Shown here in pieces: positions 1-11,361 of a DNA stretch of 64,000 nucleotides. Each line of letters starts with the position of its first letter. Position 1 is the first letter of the stretch. A program made the position numbers and the translations under genes. The stretch lies in the NCBI GenBank assembly GCA_948470475.1, contig OX419338.1, positions 16,462,257 through 16,526,256 on the forward strand, read 5' to 3'. Source of the DNA: Galaxea fascicularis (Eukaryota > Cnidaria > Anthozoa > Scleractinia > Euphylliidae). The notes below the pieces were generated by a model. That model did no database searches. It was not told the DNA's origin and saw nothing but the letters and a program-made list of their open reading frames with translations.

Positions 1-89
1 GGGATTCAGTGATCTTTATTTTCAATAAAGTTCGAAGCCGTCTGAAAGCTGAAGAAGAAAGAATAATAGTTGGATACTACATTACTTCG
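1..89 (+). other. Possible exon fragment ending at a splice donor
   Basis: From base 3 the plus strand is open for 29 codons and stops at base 89 before a good donor (GTAAGA). The peptide is charged and not recognised. It could be the end of an exon that begins before the window, possibly linked to the decayed fragment just downstream. Too short to assign. Confidence 0.2.
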
Positions 90-198
90 GTAAGAATCGT
101 ATGTTTTTTGTTTTAGAAAATACGCCTCCTTGTGGCTGTAATTTGCTAAAATAGAAGCTTAAGTTTATGATGATATCAACATGTTTTCAGGAGGAGGC

Positions 199-410
199 TT
201 AAGTCGATCCATAGCGACTTTTAGCGAATCCACGAGCATCTAATCCCTGGAAAGAAGTTCTGAAAGTGAGACTTGGTAGAAGAAATATTTCTGCATATCC
301 GACACACTGTTCATGAGGGTGTTTCAGCCATTGGAGTGACAGCAGAAAATAATCTCTTGGGGCAAGGGCGAGGGATTTTTGGCGAAGTTTTAGTCAGCAC
401 TGATAAACTT
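199..410 (+). pseudogene. Decayed fragment of the 5855-6521 gene
   Basis: This stretch is clearly similar to the reverse complement of about 5915-6215, the second half of the minus-strand exon at 5855-6521. Long identical runs surround the codons for the LLANPR, EEIFLHI and EGFLAKVLVS segments. It has lost an internal block of about 90 bp and carries frameshifts, so it cannot encode the protein. It follows an acceptor-like TTTTCAG at 184-190 and lies just upstream of exon 1 of the three-exon gene. The intact exon at the other side of that gene points the opposite way. Confidence 0.75.
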
Positions 411-466
411 TTGAAGAAGTGTGAGTAGCGGCATACTTAGTACTGGTCTAAAGAGACAGCCAGACT

Positions 467-3400
467 ATGCCGCCGGTAAAGAATAACCGGTTTGCTGTTG
501 GCCATTTTGTTCGAACGAAGAAAAAACTTGCCCTTGAGTATGCCGAGGAGAGAGCTACGTTAAATAAGGAATTAATAAATCAACAGCAGCGTATTCGACG
601 ATTAACACAAAAGGTAAGCTGGATATAAAAATATTTGTATAATAATGAAGTAATAAATATAAATCATGGATATTTCATCATCATTATTATTATTATTATT
701 ATTATCATCATTATTATTACATGTATTTTATAATGGTAACAGAACTGAGTTTAATGTGTTTGATTCATCCTTTTATCATAACAATTACAATTTCCTCAAA
801 TGTGATTGGTGCATAAACTGCTGTATTTTGCTTTAAAATATAGATAGGACCCTGCACACGCTCTGATTGGTCAAAAACCTATATTTTATCAGAGTATAAA
901 ACATAGAGAAAGTGTGTTTTCTTGTTTCGCGCATGTAAAATCTATATTTTAAAGCAAATGAAGCCTAAGCCGTGTATTACACTGTCAGGAAACACTCCAG
1001 ACATTTGAGAACACTCGAGAAATGTAGCAAACACTCGCCTGCGGCTCGTGTTTTCTACATTTCCCTCATGTTCTCAAATGCCCGTCGTGTTTTATCAAAG
1101 TGTAATACACAGCTTAGGCTTCTTTATTTGTTAGTAATTAATCTACAAAGTTGTAGACAGATATTGTAATTGGACAGTTGGCTGTAATCGGACACCTGTG
1201 ATGATTGGACATTTACAGGAGGCAATCATTTTAGTCCACTAAATCCATTAATTATAATATTGATTATAATCACTATAGTAACCAATTCAAGAGACTGATT
1301 TTGTAAAATTTTTGAGGTTTAGTCTCTGGCGTCTGTTTTGATTAAAAAAAAAACTTACCAGGCATTTTGCAAGCTATTCTCTATATTTTTAATTGTGATA
1401 TTTAAGAATGGCTATAAGAAGCCCTTTTTCAAATGAACTTTTACTGTTGTGGGAAATTGTAATTTTTATGATTAATTGGTAACAGGACATCGTGTCATCC
1501 AATTAGGTCTATCATCATACTCGTGATTAACAAATTGGACTCCCGCTTCACAGTCATCTGATTTTGTTATCACTCGTGTGATTACAGACTGAATTGGACT
1601 CCACTCAGTTCTATTACCATTATAAATAAGGTCAGAGTTTAAGACCCTTCGCAGTACACACCTATCCAAAATTTAGGGGAGTACTCCCCGGGCATTGGCA
1701 CTATGATATTCTAATTCATCCAGTCAGCTTGGTCTGACCAGTCTGCCTAAGTTTTAAGACACTGCCTGGTGTCTTTTTCACTTACCTTGGGAATGAAAGT
1801 CATAAATGATATGAATAATAAAAAAAATGTTATGATTGGTAATTGCCAACATTTGCTGGCAAAGCAAGCACCAAACAAGAAAGGTGATAGCCTTTTTTTT
1901 TATAACCACTTTATCTTCATCCAGTCAGCTTGGGAGTTAAGACAATGGTCTGATCAGTCTGCCTAAGTTTTAATACTCTGATGAGTGAGAAATTGTTCTT
2001 GCGACAAGAGTTAAATTCAATTTAAGAGACAAACTTGATATCAGTGAAATAATCGATATCTTCACATGTGAGGATATCATATCGTTTTTACCAATTTGTT
2101 ACCACTCGATATATCACTGACTTTTATATAATAAATGTAAATATAGCATGAAAGATAAAAAATATATAATAATATAGACTACAATAAACCACAATTTGAT
2201 TTGTTTTTTACCACAATATCAGCGTCAAAGAAAATGTTTTTTTTCAGACCCTGAGCTGAAAAAGGCATTGTGTGACACATTGACACGAGCAGTGTAGTAT
2301 GGACTTTTATCGACAATGGCAAATTAGCCAATCAGATTGGAAGATTAGCAGCAATTGTGGTAAAAAATGAACTACCGATGAAAGAAAAATTTTACTAAAT
2401 TTTTCAGATAACCAGAGCCAAAGAGGCTGTTAGTCATCTAGGCAATGAGGTTGATAAGAACCAGTCAAGTACATCTAAAGGTGATTAGATAGCTAGCCAG
2501 CTAGGTACATTAATAGATAGATCGACAGACAGACAGACAGACAGACAGACAGATAGACAGACACAGGCAGACAGATAAACTGAGATAAACTGGAATTTAT
2601 GGATGCATAAATGAGCATGTAGTGGCAGCCCGATACAATACACTGTATATTACATTTGAAATGTTGATCCTTTAGAAGTAACTTATTGAATTTTGGAAAA
2701 AAATATAGCTGGCTCATTTCTTGGACCAGTATGTCACAGTGTATATTAAAAAGGTTTCAGAGATTATTTACTTTCATATTTCTATATTTTGCAAAAAATA
2801 CTGTACTGGTACATACATAATTTTTTTTTTCAAGTTGACATGTGAGACCTTTACTGATCAAAATTAAATTCAAAACTAAAAGTTTTACGCATTATTATTT
2901 CATTCTCTTTTTAAACAGGACCTTGTACTCGTCTGCCAACTTCGATTACAGCAGCCACCATATCTTCGCAAACGCTAAAGCGAAGACGAGCAGAAACCTT
3001 TCAAGCAGCCTTAAAAATCCATGGGGGCACAAAAAGCAATCCTAAGCCAGCATTAGACGGCCTTTATTCTACCATCCAAAAAAAATGCAAAACCAATGTC
3101 CTAGGAGACTATGTTTTAACCGATAGAAAAACAGTAAACTATGTAGTCAAAAAATGTAAAGAGAGAGAGTTAGCCTCCTTTGCATGCTCTAAAGATAATA
3201 TTTTGAGGAGCATAGCAACTTACTATAGTGCAGGAGTTATGGGAAAGAGAAAATATCAAGCTGTGCGTACAGCAACCTCCATGAAGGCCAGTAACATCAA
3301 ACGGGGGGGTAAAACGTCCATAAAATTCATGGCTAATTGCCCCATACCAAAGCTCCTTACCTACAACAGGCTTGTAAGTGAATTTCAGAAAATTGATATT

Positions 3401-5056
3401 GGTAAAGTTTACTCAGTTAAGGAAGATTTTTTTTCTGATAATGAAGATGATGACAATGTAAGTGGTTGTTACCGGGACCTACGGGAGTATTTACCTCGCC
3501 TTGCAGCTTTCTACCTTACTATGCAAAATGCCCGAAAAGATGCCTTAAAGTGGTTTGGGGGGACTGAAGGAACTTTTCTTGTTGCTTTTGGTGGGGATGG
3601 GTGCCCTTTTGGGAAAAACGAATCAGCATGCTCATTCCTTATCAGTTTCTTAAATGTTGGGAAAAGAGTAGCCTCTAGTAGTGACAATTTTCTTGTGTTT
3701 GGAGCAAACATTGAGGAGAGCTCAATCATTGTGAAAAGGTATGTCCAGTCTGTTTGCAAGCAGATAGCAGATTTAGAGGGTAAGGTGTTTGAAATCAATG
3801 GGTTGCATGTCAATTTTCAGTTTCAAGAACTGCCCAACGACATGAAAATGTTGGCCATGCTTGGAGGGGAATTGAGCAATTCATCAACATATTTCTCAAC
3901 ATTTGGCAATGTCAGCACAAAAGACTGTGCAGACTTGAGGGGAACATTTGGTTCTGGACCCCAGTGTAAGTGGAAGCCTTGGGTTTTTGAAGAAAGGATA
4001 AAAAATGCTGAAAGGGTAGAGTCTTTTAAGGCCGCACTCAATGGGAAACCAATGTCAGAAAAACAGAAAAGAACAAAGGTGACAGAGTACATTGCTGGTC
4101 AGAAAAGCCGCCAGGAGTTTTCCCCACTGGTAGGTAAATTAATTGACAAGGCCCACGTAGAGCCCCTACACTTAAAAAATAATGCATGGGCCTATTTTTT
4201 TAAAGTCATTTTGAAAGAAGCTGTAGGAAAATCAAACATTCCATTGGCATGCAAAACCTTTTCTCAAGTGCCACAGGATTGCTGTTTTGCAGGAATAGTC
4301 AATGCGCTTAAGTATGAGGTCAAAATGGGGCGTTTGGCAAGAAAGGTCTCCAAGTGGTTTGATGAGACTCAAGGTAAGAAGGGGGACCTACAGTATCGAT
4401 TTACCGGAAAGGAATCAAGAATGTTTTGCCACAATTATGCAAGGCTCCTAACTTTTCTTAGGAAGGAGGGGGATAGCCAAAAGCAAAAGCAGACAATCTT
4501 AGTTCTTGCTTATGTAGGCCTAAGATTAAGAGATATTTGCTCTATCATGAACAGATTTGATGTACAGGAGGAGCATCTTGTGCAGCTTAAGACCTTGGCA
4601 GAAGAATATTATAGGGCAAATGCATTATTCCTTCCAACCTCTGTCAATCCCACCATTTGGACACTAGGTCATGTTGTACCTGTGCATGCTAAACAGGTCT
4701 TTAATAAATACAAACAAGGTCTATTCACAGTGACCATGGAGGGCCGTGAGGCAAAACACATTGCCCTACAAAAACTCAGTGTCAACACTACATACCAGAA
4801 AAGATGGTATGAAATTTTCAGACACGAATTCATTATGTTGATCTGGCTCCCTGAACAACAGCATGAGCCCTGTCCTTACACCGCCAGCAAAAGTGTCTAC
4901 ATCCCTCAGAGAGTATTTAATGACAATTCATATTGCTATTGTGGTTTGCACAAAGCCAATCTTACAGATGAAAGTTGTAGTTTCTGCAGTGACAAACTCA
5001 TGGATCTAATCAAGGCAAGTGTAAGGGAAAGAAAAATTGTCTCAGGTTTAGTTTAG
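467..5056 (+). CDS. Three-exon gene, transposase-like protein family (785 aa)
   Basis: I join exons 467-613, 2408-2480 and 2919-5056. The ATG at 467 opens 49 codons ending at AAG|GTAAGC. Exon 2 lies between TTTTCAG and AAAG|GTGATT, and exon 3 follows TTAAACAG. Phases (0 then 1) agree and give 785 aa. The N-terminus is basic and coiled-coil-like. An acidic patch (DNEDDD) precedes the core. Conserved-looking blocks are FGGDG (D300), DKAHVEPLHLKNN (D483, E488), MEGREAKH (E681, E684) and a C-terminal Cys cluster CYCG...CSFC (746-763). The D / D-x-LH-NN / E order recalls RNase H-fold DDE transposases such as RAG1/Transib or CMC types; this is inference, not an established match. I recall the family as abundant and uncharacterised in cnidarian genomes. 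The long first intron is full of repeats. A domesticated gene or an intact mobile element are both possible. Exon structure is better supported than function. Confidence 0.7.
676..720. repeat. ATT/ATC trinucleotide microsatellite
   Basis: Imperfect ATT/ATC run in the first intron of the three-exon gene. Confidence 0.85.
826..960. repeat. Foldback repeat in intron 1
   Basis: The TTTGCTTTAAAATATAGAT arm near 828-846 pairs with ATCTATATTTTAAAGCAAA near 940-958. About 90 bp lie between them. Probably a small non-autonomous DNA element; no target duplication was resolved. Confidence 0.6.
961..1121. repeat. Near-perfect palindromic foldback element
   Basis: The arms begin AAGCCTAAGCCGTGTATTAC and close with its reverse complement (one mismatch). 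Interior blocks such as CATTTGAGAAC and GTTCTCAAATG keep pairing almost to the centre near 1041. It abuts the previous foldback directly. Confidence 0.75.
1719..1972 (+). repeat. Local direct duplication
   Basis: A segment containing CATCCAGTCAGCTTGG and CAGTCTGCCTAAGTTTTAA occurs at about 1719-1760 and again at about 1917-1972. The second copy has about 18 extra bases between the two blocks. Confidence 0.6.
2517..2578. repeat. CAGA tetranucleotide microsatellite
   Basis: Tandem GACA/CAGA units with a few interruptions, in intron 2 of the three-exon gene. Confidence 0.9.
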
Positions 5057-5854
5057 ACCAGGTTTAACGCACAAGACAGGATTACTTTTATTAGTGCCTA
5101 AAGGGCTACAAGTAAAACAACAACTGAATGTGGAACATTTTTTTTTAGAAGTGTACAAACAAGCAAATGTTACCTTTGATATCATGAAGAACACTAATCA
5201 CATAGTTTAACTTTTTCTGTAACTTTAAAGTTAAAAGCCACAGTTGACCTTTTATCAGTCATGCATTAATGTGAACACACATGTAATGTTACCATTGCTC
5301 ATGTACAACATAACAATATTTAAACCACTGTAAGTGAGGTGTACTCCCTGCTTACACACAACATCATTTGAATAATGTCCTGTGTTAACTCATTTCTCAT
5401 GCTTACAGTCAAACCACGAGTTCGTAACGAAAAGATAAAATTTTCAATACAGTTCCTGCACTGGTTAAAGCATGACTGATAAAACTGCCTGGGCTGGATA
5501 GATCTTAATTTACAAAGGAAATTTAATATTTTGCATACTCTGTTGTTGAAATTTTATTGGAACTTGCACATGTGGTGCTTATTAAAACTACTGCTGTTTA
5601 CACTTGAGAAAGTTTGCATGAGCAGTTATTTAATAAAAAGCTAAGCAGATTTGAAAACACTTTGTTTTGATGTCCAACAGCCAACATTTAATATATCCCT
5701 CGGTATCCCTTTACTTAGTGTCCAACCGTGTAAGCTACAAGGGAAAGTATTGTTCTAACAAAAGTTTGGGGGACTCTATTTTTCTCTCCACATTCCTTAC
5801 TCATTCCTTATTCATGAAATCCATAGCCAAATGGGTTCCAGCACCCATACTTAC
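5057..5854. other. Shared 3' flank of two convergent genes
   Basis: AT-rich and without long reading frames. It holds the presumed 3' UTR of the three-exon gene, with an AATAAA near 5630. Any further exons of the convergent minus-strand gene would also have to lie here or to its left. None was recognised. Confidence 0.5.
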
Positions 5855-6521
5855 ATGTTAAAGTAACACGCCTCCTTTTACGGTCATATGATATGATGAA
5901 AGGTTTGTCAGTGCTGACTAAAACTTTCGCCAAAAATCCCTCGCGTTTGCCCCCAAACGATTTCTTCAGACTTGTGTTAACTATGTCATCTTTGGGAATG
6001 TCACTTAACTTCGACAGATCACGAACTAGGCGCTTCTTTTCCGTAAAGTTTATCCTGTTATTTTCTACTGTCACTCCAAAGGCTGAAACACCCTCTTGAA
6101 CGGAGTGTCTGATATGCAGAAATATTTCTTCAATCAAGTCTCGCCTTACTTCTATGCTCCATGGATTCGCTGCTCGTGGATTCGCTAAAAGTCGCCTGTG
6201 GATCGATTTTAACCACATACAGACTTCAGATGATACCATAGGCCAAACTGGAACATAAGACATCAGGACTTTATCCATGGCATTTACACCCGTTTTGTGC
6301 CTCGAGTAAACATTACGTAGCATTCCCTTCGCGTCCTCCTTAAAACCGTTATAATTGGACATCGAATGCCGCAAACAATTGAAATTATCCACGCACATCT
6401 TTAAAACGTCTTCTAGAGGCAGAACCTCTATCTCTTCATTCATTTGCTCTTCATTCCATACTTCCTGTAAGACTTCCTCGACCGACAAAGAACACGCCGA
6501 AGCCGCCATATTGGTCGCCAT
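5855..6521 (-). CDS. First exon of an unrecognised gene convergent to the transposase-like gene
   Basis: The likely start is the ATG at 6521; a GTG two codons upstream is also in frame. The frame stays open for 222 codons to an excellent donor (ACAT|GTAAGTAT) at 5854, so it ends in phase 1. Reading past the donor reaches a stop at 5808, which I treat as intron. The N-terminus is acidic (EEVLQEVWNEEQMNEE). The middle is Cys/Met-rich and the second half basic (KRRR). I see no signal peptide, membrane segment or known domain. It faces the three-exon gene tail to tail, and a decayed copy lies on the far side of that gene. This suggests the two genes belong to one mobile or duplicated unit. Downstream exons were not found, so the product is incomplete. 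Confidence 0.55.
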
Positions 6522-7452
6522 ATTCACTTACATGTGCATAATACCGCTGTACAATGCGAACTTGACAGCGGTCACTAAATGGGCCTTTTTTCGCAACAGC
6601 TGACCCGGCGTGACTTGTTCCTAGTATCAGAGGAATTAGCCGAATAATCATGTGACGAGTAGCTTGATACCACAATACAGCAAACAATGCCATGTAACTT
6701 AAGGTCGCTGGGATAAATGGTCATGAATATATTCGTAAGGCAAAAATGTAGGTAGGGAGCTATTTCTGAAAATCTTTCATCATTAACGTCTAAAAGCCGA
6801 TTCCCCTAGTACTTAACAGAGATATTGGAGAATAATTGAAGCGCATAAGGATTTGTTTTTACTGAGTAGATCATCCCTCTTTGTGGCAATTCTGTAAGCC
6901 ACTAAAGTGGATTTTTTTAAAAGGTGGTTTTGTGTCCAATTTTTCTCCTCGAGTGGAATACAAAGTGATCAGTCACAACCTCATCTGAGTCATATCTGAC
7001 TACGAATTTTTTATGTCAACCTTAATTCAAAGTTATTGGCCTTTAAAGTCGCAAAATTTAGCATTCTAGAATTCGAAACCTTCAATCTTTAATTATAAAG
7101 CTTATTTAAAAATTTGCCGTCATCAGATATGACAATCTACACTACATCTTCTTTACCTCCCCGCTGTGTTAACTAATGAAATTCTGTATCCGGACAGAGT
7201 TCAGTTGGACACGCAATTGGTCGGGTTGTTTTTGCGCTTCCCAAGCCTTCCCGAGCAAACACTAGTAAACTGGTAAAACTATATTTATGGTAATGTTGAA
7301 AATCTTAACCCACGGGTTATCGTTAGCACTACACATAGAAAAGAACACTGCGTTGCTGTTTCATTGGTTTTGACAAAAATTAATACTTGAAATGCTCAAG
7401 AAGTTCGTGCGACACGATTTGACCATAAATATTTCGCGTATTGTCGGTATCA
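6522..7452. other. Intergenic, nothing recognised
   Basis: No coding segment, RNA gene or clear repeat was seen. The first 150 bases would be the promoter side of the minus-strand gene at 6521. Confidence 0.4.
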
Positions 7453-7780
7453 GGGCGTCTTCACATGAGCCCGGTTGACCGGGCTGACCCGGTAATTCAA
7501 TGCATTTTCGAGATAGAACGGATATTTTATGACATTACCGAGATTTTACCTCTCTTTTCTTCGAAAATGAAATTCGGAATAGTTTGAGGCTGCTTAAACA
7601 AAGAAAATCGAGAAATTCTCGCCAGGCTTGTTCGTTAGACTTCATGCCTGAATGATGGCGTCACCAATTTTTCAAATGTTTCATCTCGGAAAGCGGGCTG
7701 AAAGTCGCCATATGAACAGAAACTAATTTCATCTCGGTAACCGAGCCAGTCCACTTAACCGGGCTCCTATGAAGAGGCCC
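7453..7780. mobile_element. MITE-like element with imperfect terminal inverted repeats
   Basis: The left end GGGCGTCTTCACATGAGCCC pairs with the reverse complement of the right end GGGCTCCTATGAAGAGGCCC. Arms are about 28 bp with several mismatches. There is no coding capacity. A convincing target duplication was not resolved. Confidence 0.6.
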
Positions 7781-8460
7781 TTAGTCGTAAGTAACGAGGA
7801 ATGGGAAATGGAGAATAGGGAACGCGGAATGGGAAATTGAGAAACCGGAAATTGTGGTCAGCGTCGGTTAATGCCACGCATCAATTGGAGCCGACGCAAG
7901 ACAATTTTGCATGACGCCCGTGGACTGCAGTCGATCTTTGCTCAACATGTAATGTAAGAGTATTTTGGCCCGTTGTTTTCAGTTATACGTTTCTAAAAGT
8001 GAACTGAATTAAAAAGGAATATTGGTTTTTAGGCAACGAAGGTAACCGTGTAGATGTTGTCGTTATCGACAGGTGGCTAAAACGTTTGCCTCACTTTTAA
8101 GGACGTTCGCGAGAAAATTTTCCAACATTGACTTTTTTCTGAGACTTATACCACTGTAAGGTGATGAATTAGTTGTATCAGAAATGTAAAAAAAAAAAAA
8201 CAAAAAATGGGGGGTCATCGACTTCATTTTGGAGAGAACATGCCCTGAAGAACACCCTACATCTGAAAAAATCGGGCTTCGTCAGCGAATAAGGTCACAG
8301 TGTCTGTAAGCCCAAAAATATTGAAATTAAGTCTTTGAAGTGAAATGCTCTCTGCCAAATATTGTTTAAGGGAACCTATTAAGTGAATTTAGCCAACTGG
8401 TGAGGCTCCTTAAAGAAAAAGTTCGCATTCAACGACTATTGCTGATTTTCAGTGTCACGC

Positions 8461-8588
8461 CATTCAAAATAGCCTGCGTGACAGACGCCTTTTTCGGCTC
8501 TTGTTTCACACGCCGAGAAAAGAGCTCTTTTCTTGGCGTGTGAAACAAGAGCCGAAAAAGGCGTCTGTCACGCAGGCTACATTCAAAA
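8461..8588. mobile_element. 110-bp foldback element with 9-bp target duplication
   Basis: The element at 8470-8579 is an almost perfect palindrome centred on GAGCTC. The 55-bp arms start TAGCCTGCGTGACAGACGC and have one mismatch. It is flanked by CATTCAAAA at 8461-8469 and 8580-8588. A 9-bp duplication is typical of Mutator-like elements; the class is inference. Confidence 0.85.
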
Positions 8589-8666
8589 TAGATAAAAATA
8601 AAAAATCAAAACCGTTCAATAGATTAAGTCCAGAATCAGGGAAAAGAAAGAAGGTAGATATGCAAC

Positions 8667-8702
<36 letters not shown>

Positions 8703-8731
8703 CATGGAAGATATGCGGAGAAACGTTTTCG

Positions 8732-8760
<29 letters not shown>

Positions 8761-8765
<5 letters not shown>

Positions 8766-8797
8766 CTGGTGCCCATCTAGTTGGGCACCAACATGGC
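8761..8797. repeat. Short hairpin
   Basis: CCATGCTGGTGCCCA is followed five bases later by TTGGGCACCAACATGG. Probably the tip of a degraded MITE. Confidence 0.5.
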
Positions 8798-8811
8798 GGC
8801 CGGAAACCAGC

Positions 8812-8856
<45 letters not shown>

Positions 8857-9504
8857 TCTCGAAGACCTCAAAAACGTAGCAATAATACTTTATTCTAACA
8901 CAAGAACTGTTCAGATAGCCGAAGTCCCCGAAATAAGTCACTTTTTAGACCAAAATCGCAGCTCTCTCGCCAGTCATGTAAATGCCGGGTCACGCAAGAG
9001 CTTAGAAATTCAAGCGTAGTTTATGGCTAAACCAAGAACCCATTCGGAGTGAACATTTGCACGAATATTAGTTTTTAGCTGCTCTTATACATTATGAAAG
9101 TAAAATCTCAGGAGGATCAATAGTTCTAAATTTTGAATTTTAGTGACGTCATGTGAAAACCAGCAATAGTTTCACGCGCCTTGCAGCCGCAAGATGACAG
9201 GATTCGATATCCCGTGGACAGTAATCTTAATTTTTTTTTACTTCCCACATTGATTTTTTGTTCATTTTTGGACTATGTGGAGATAATTGTGAATAAAATC
9301 TGTTTCTGGAAAGAAAAGTAGGGGTCACCGACCATTTAAGAGAGTAAACTGAAGGCGAAGGGAAAGCAACAGCTACAGTCCTTTTACTTGCTTAGCTTTC
9401 TTCCTCAGTGCACGTGCTCGATAGCAGACGTGGCATGACCTTGCGACATGGATTTCGTGTGCAGTAGGGATGCGCGTGAACAATTAGCGCAAACGTCCTT
9501 AAGT

Positions 9505-9809
9505 ATTAGGGACTCTAAGATAGTGCACAACGGTAGCCTGGGACGGTTGGATGCGTATACCGGGGACTTGAGACATGTCACTGACGGATAAATCAAGACA
9601 AACACAACCAAATGCGCACTTAGGCTAAAATAGTGCGAATAAGAATGGATGAATTTTTACCGTTTTCACCGTAGATTCCACGACGAGAAAGCCCGCAAAA
9701 ATATACCGTCCTAGAAGCACGACGGTCAAATGTCACGGGGTTTTGCGTGACATGACAATCATCCAACCGTCTCAGTCTAAAGTCGTGTACTATCTTGAAG
9801 TCCCTATTG
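9505..9809. repeat. Imperfect inverted repeat
   Basis: About 50 bp at 9505-9553 (with GGGACTCTAAGATAGTG and GACGGTTGGATG) reappears inverted at 9760-9809 (CATCCAACCGTC, ACTATCTTGAAGTCCC). The spacer of about 200 bp has no convincing gene. Confidence 0.5.
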
Positions 9810-10507
9810 TTGAGCGCAAGACTGTGCATAGTTCAGATGCCGTAAATCGAATTCTAACAAGACGCCTAGAGGCGTTTCCGTGAGCGATGGTCCGTTTATG
9901 GCTACCAATGGTCAGACTGTGTTTAACGTACATATATTACAAAACTCACAGTAGAGTAACGCAAGCACATAGGGTAAACGATAACGTGCAACGCAATCCT
10001 TTTGCTGTCACTCATGACATAGGCTACGGATTCGTGAAAGCTTACGTAGAACCAAAGCAAATAAATGAAAAGTGAACATACTGATTCGATTGGTAAACCA
10101 ATGTATGTTCGATCGGTGAGGAACGCACAAGTTTGACGCACAGTCTGCAATTATTCACGCATCAATACACAAAACCAAACCAAACATTGTCACAAAAGCA
10201 TTTATGTTTTACTATGCGGTGGCGTCACGGAGTCTGGTGCGTATCGCATCTCATTTAACTTGAAAACCAGTTTATTGGCCGTTCCGAAATTCAAAAGGGA
10301 ACTGGGGCGAGTTTCAAATTTTGAAGTAATCGATAAATTGACACCACCACATGAAAGATAACATTGAGATTGGTCGTTTGACCAAGTTTGATTATTTTAG
10401 GTTGAACAGAGACCAAGTTATGGACCTTGAAACAGCGTCCCCCAAAACCATGGTTTTGGAGGACGCAGCCTCAAAATTAGAGACGTTTGTATGGATTTTG
10501 AGCTATG

Positions 10508-10538
<31 letters not shown>

Positions 10539-11361
10539 ATCATTCGATCACCATGTTTCTTTTGATATTTTTTGTGGGGGAAGCGGTAAGGGAGCGCACA
10601 CTGCTGGCAGAAATCAATTGGTGTCCTTTTCAGTTAAATAATTTATTCTAGCGTAGTTACAATTGCGCATGAGCAGAATGTCATTTGCAGCAAAAAGGCA
10701 TTTAGACGGTATTACGCATGAGCAGACCATTATTTGTAGGCAGTTATTTAGTTGAAAAGCAAAGGCGTCCGGTTTCCCGCGGTACCATTTTTTGAACACA
10801 TTTCGCTGCGCGTGATGCAAAAACTTTGCTCGCTTCCTCTGATACTCTAGTCCCGCACTTTTCAAATGGATTGCGATTTACAACCGAAATAGACTTGACA
10901 ATATCCATCAAATTCTCTGCGTTACTTGGCTACATCGGCAAATCCCTTTCCTATTATTCGCCAGTGTTGAAATTTTATTATGCATCGACAACAATCAGTC
11001 TCGACAATTTTCAGTATCCTGTTTTCAATTTCCTTTTTTTAATTTCCCATCTTTCAATTTCCCATTCTCCATTCCCCATGCCTCGTTTTAGTAACATCAC
11101 ACTTTGTGCATATTCTTTGCATAAATGCATATTGATGTACTATCCTGTCCCCCGCGACCTTAAGAACATCTTAAGAATGTTTCAGGCTCAAGTCGCAAAA
11201 CAACAAAAATTAAGAAAGTTCAGCCTCAGCTTGAAAATTAGACATTCTAACAAAAAAAGAGTGTATCAGCAAGACAGGCTGCATTGCATTAATTTGGTTT
11301 ATAGAAAACTCTGCATTTCCAATAGTTACGTGATTTATTCTTGTTTTTGTTTCCGAATCAG
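9810..11361. other. Intergenic or intronic, no certain gene
   Basis: Several short frames are open, but none has convincing protein character or splice context. Upstream exons of the collagen C4-like gene may lie here. The GGGAAATTGA-rich stretch at 7791-7870 is loosely matched in inverted form at about 10985-11090. Confidence 0.35.

Noticed and set aside
467..6521. ProtoRAG-type RAG1/RAG2-like pair
   Set aside because: The convergent layout is similar, but the second protein shows no kelch repeats and the first lacks recognisable RAG1 motifs beyond a loose D-x-LH pattern.
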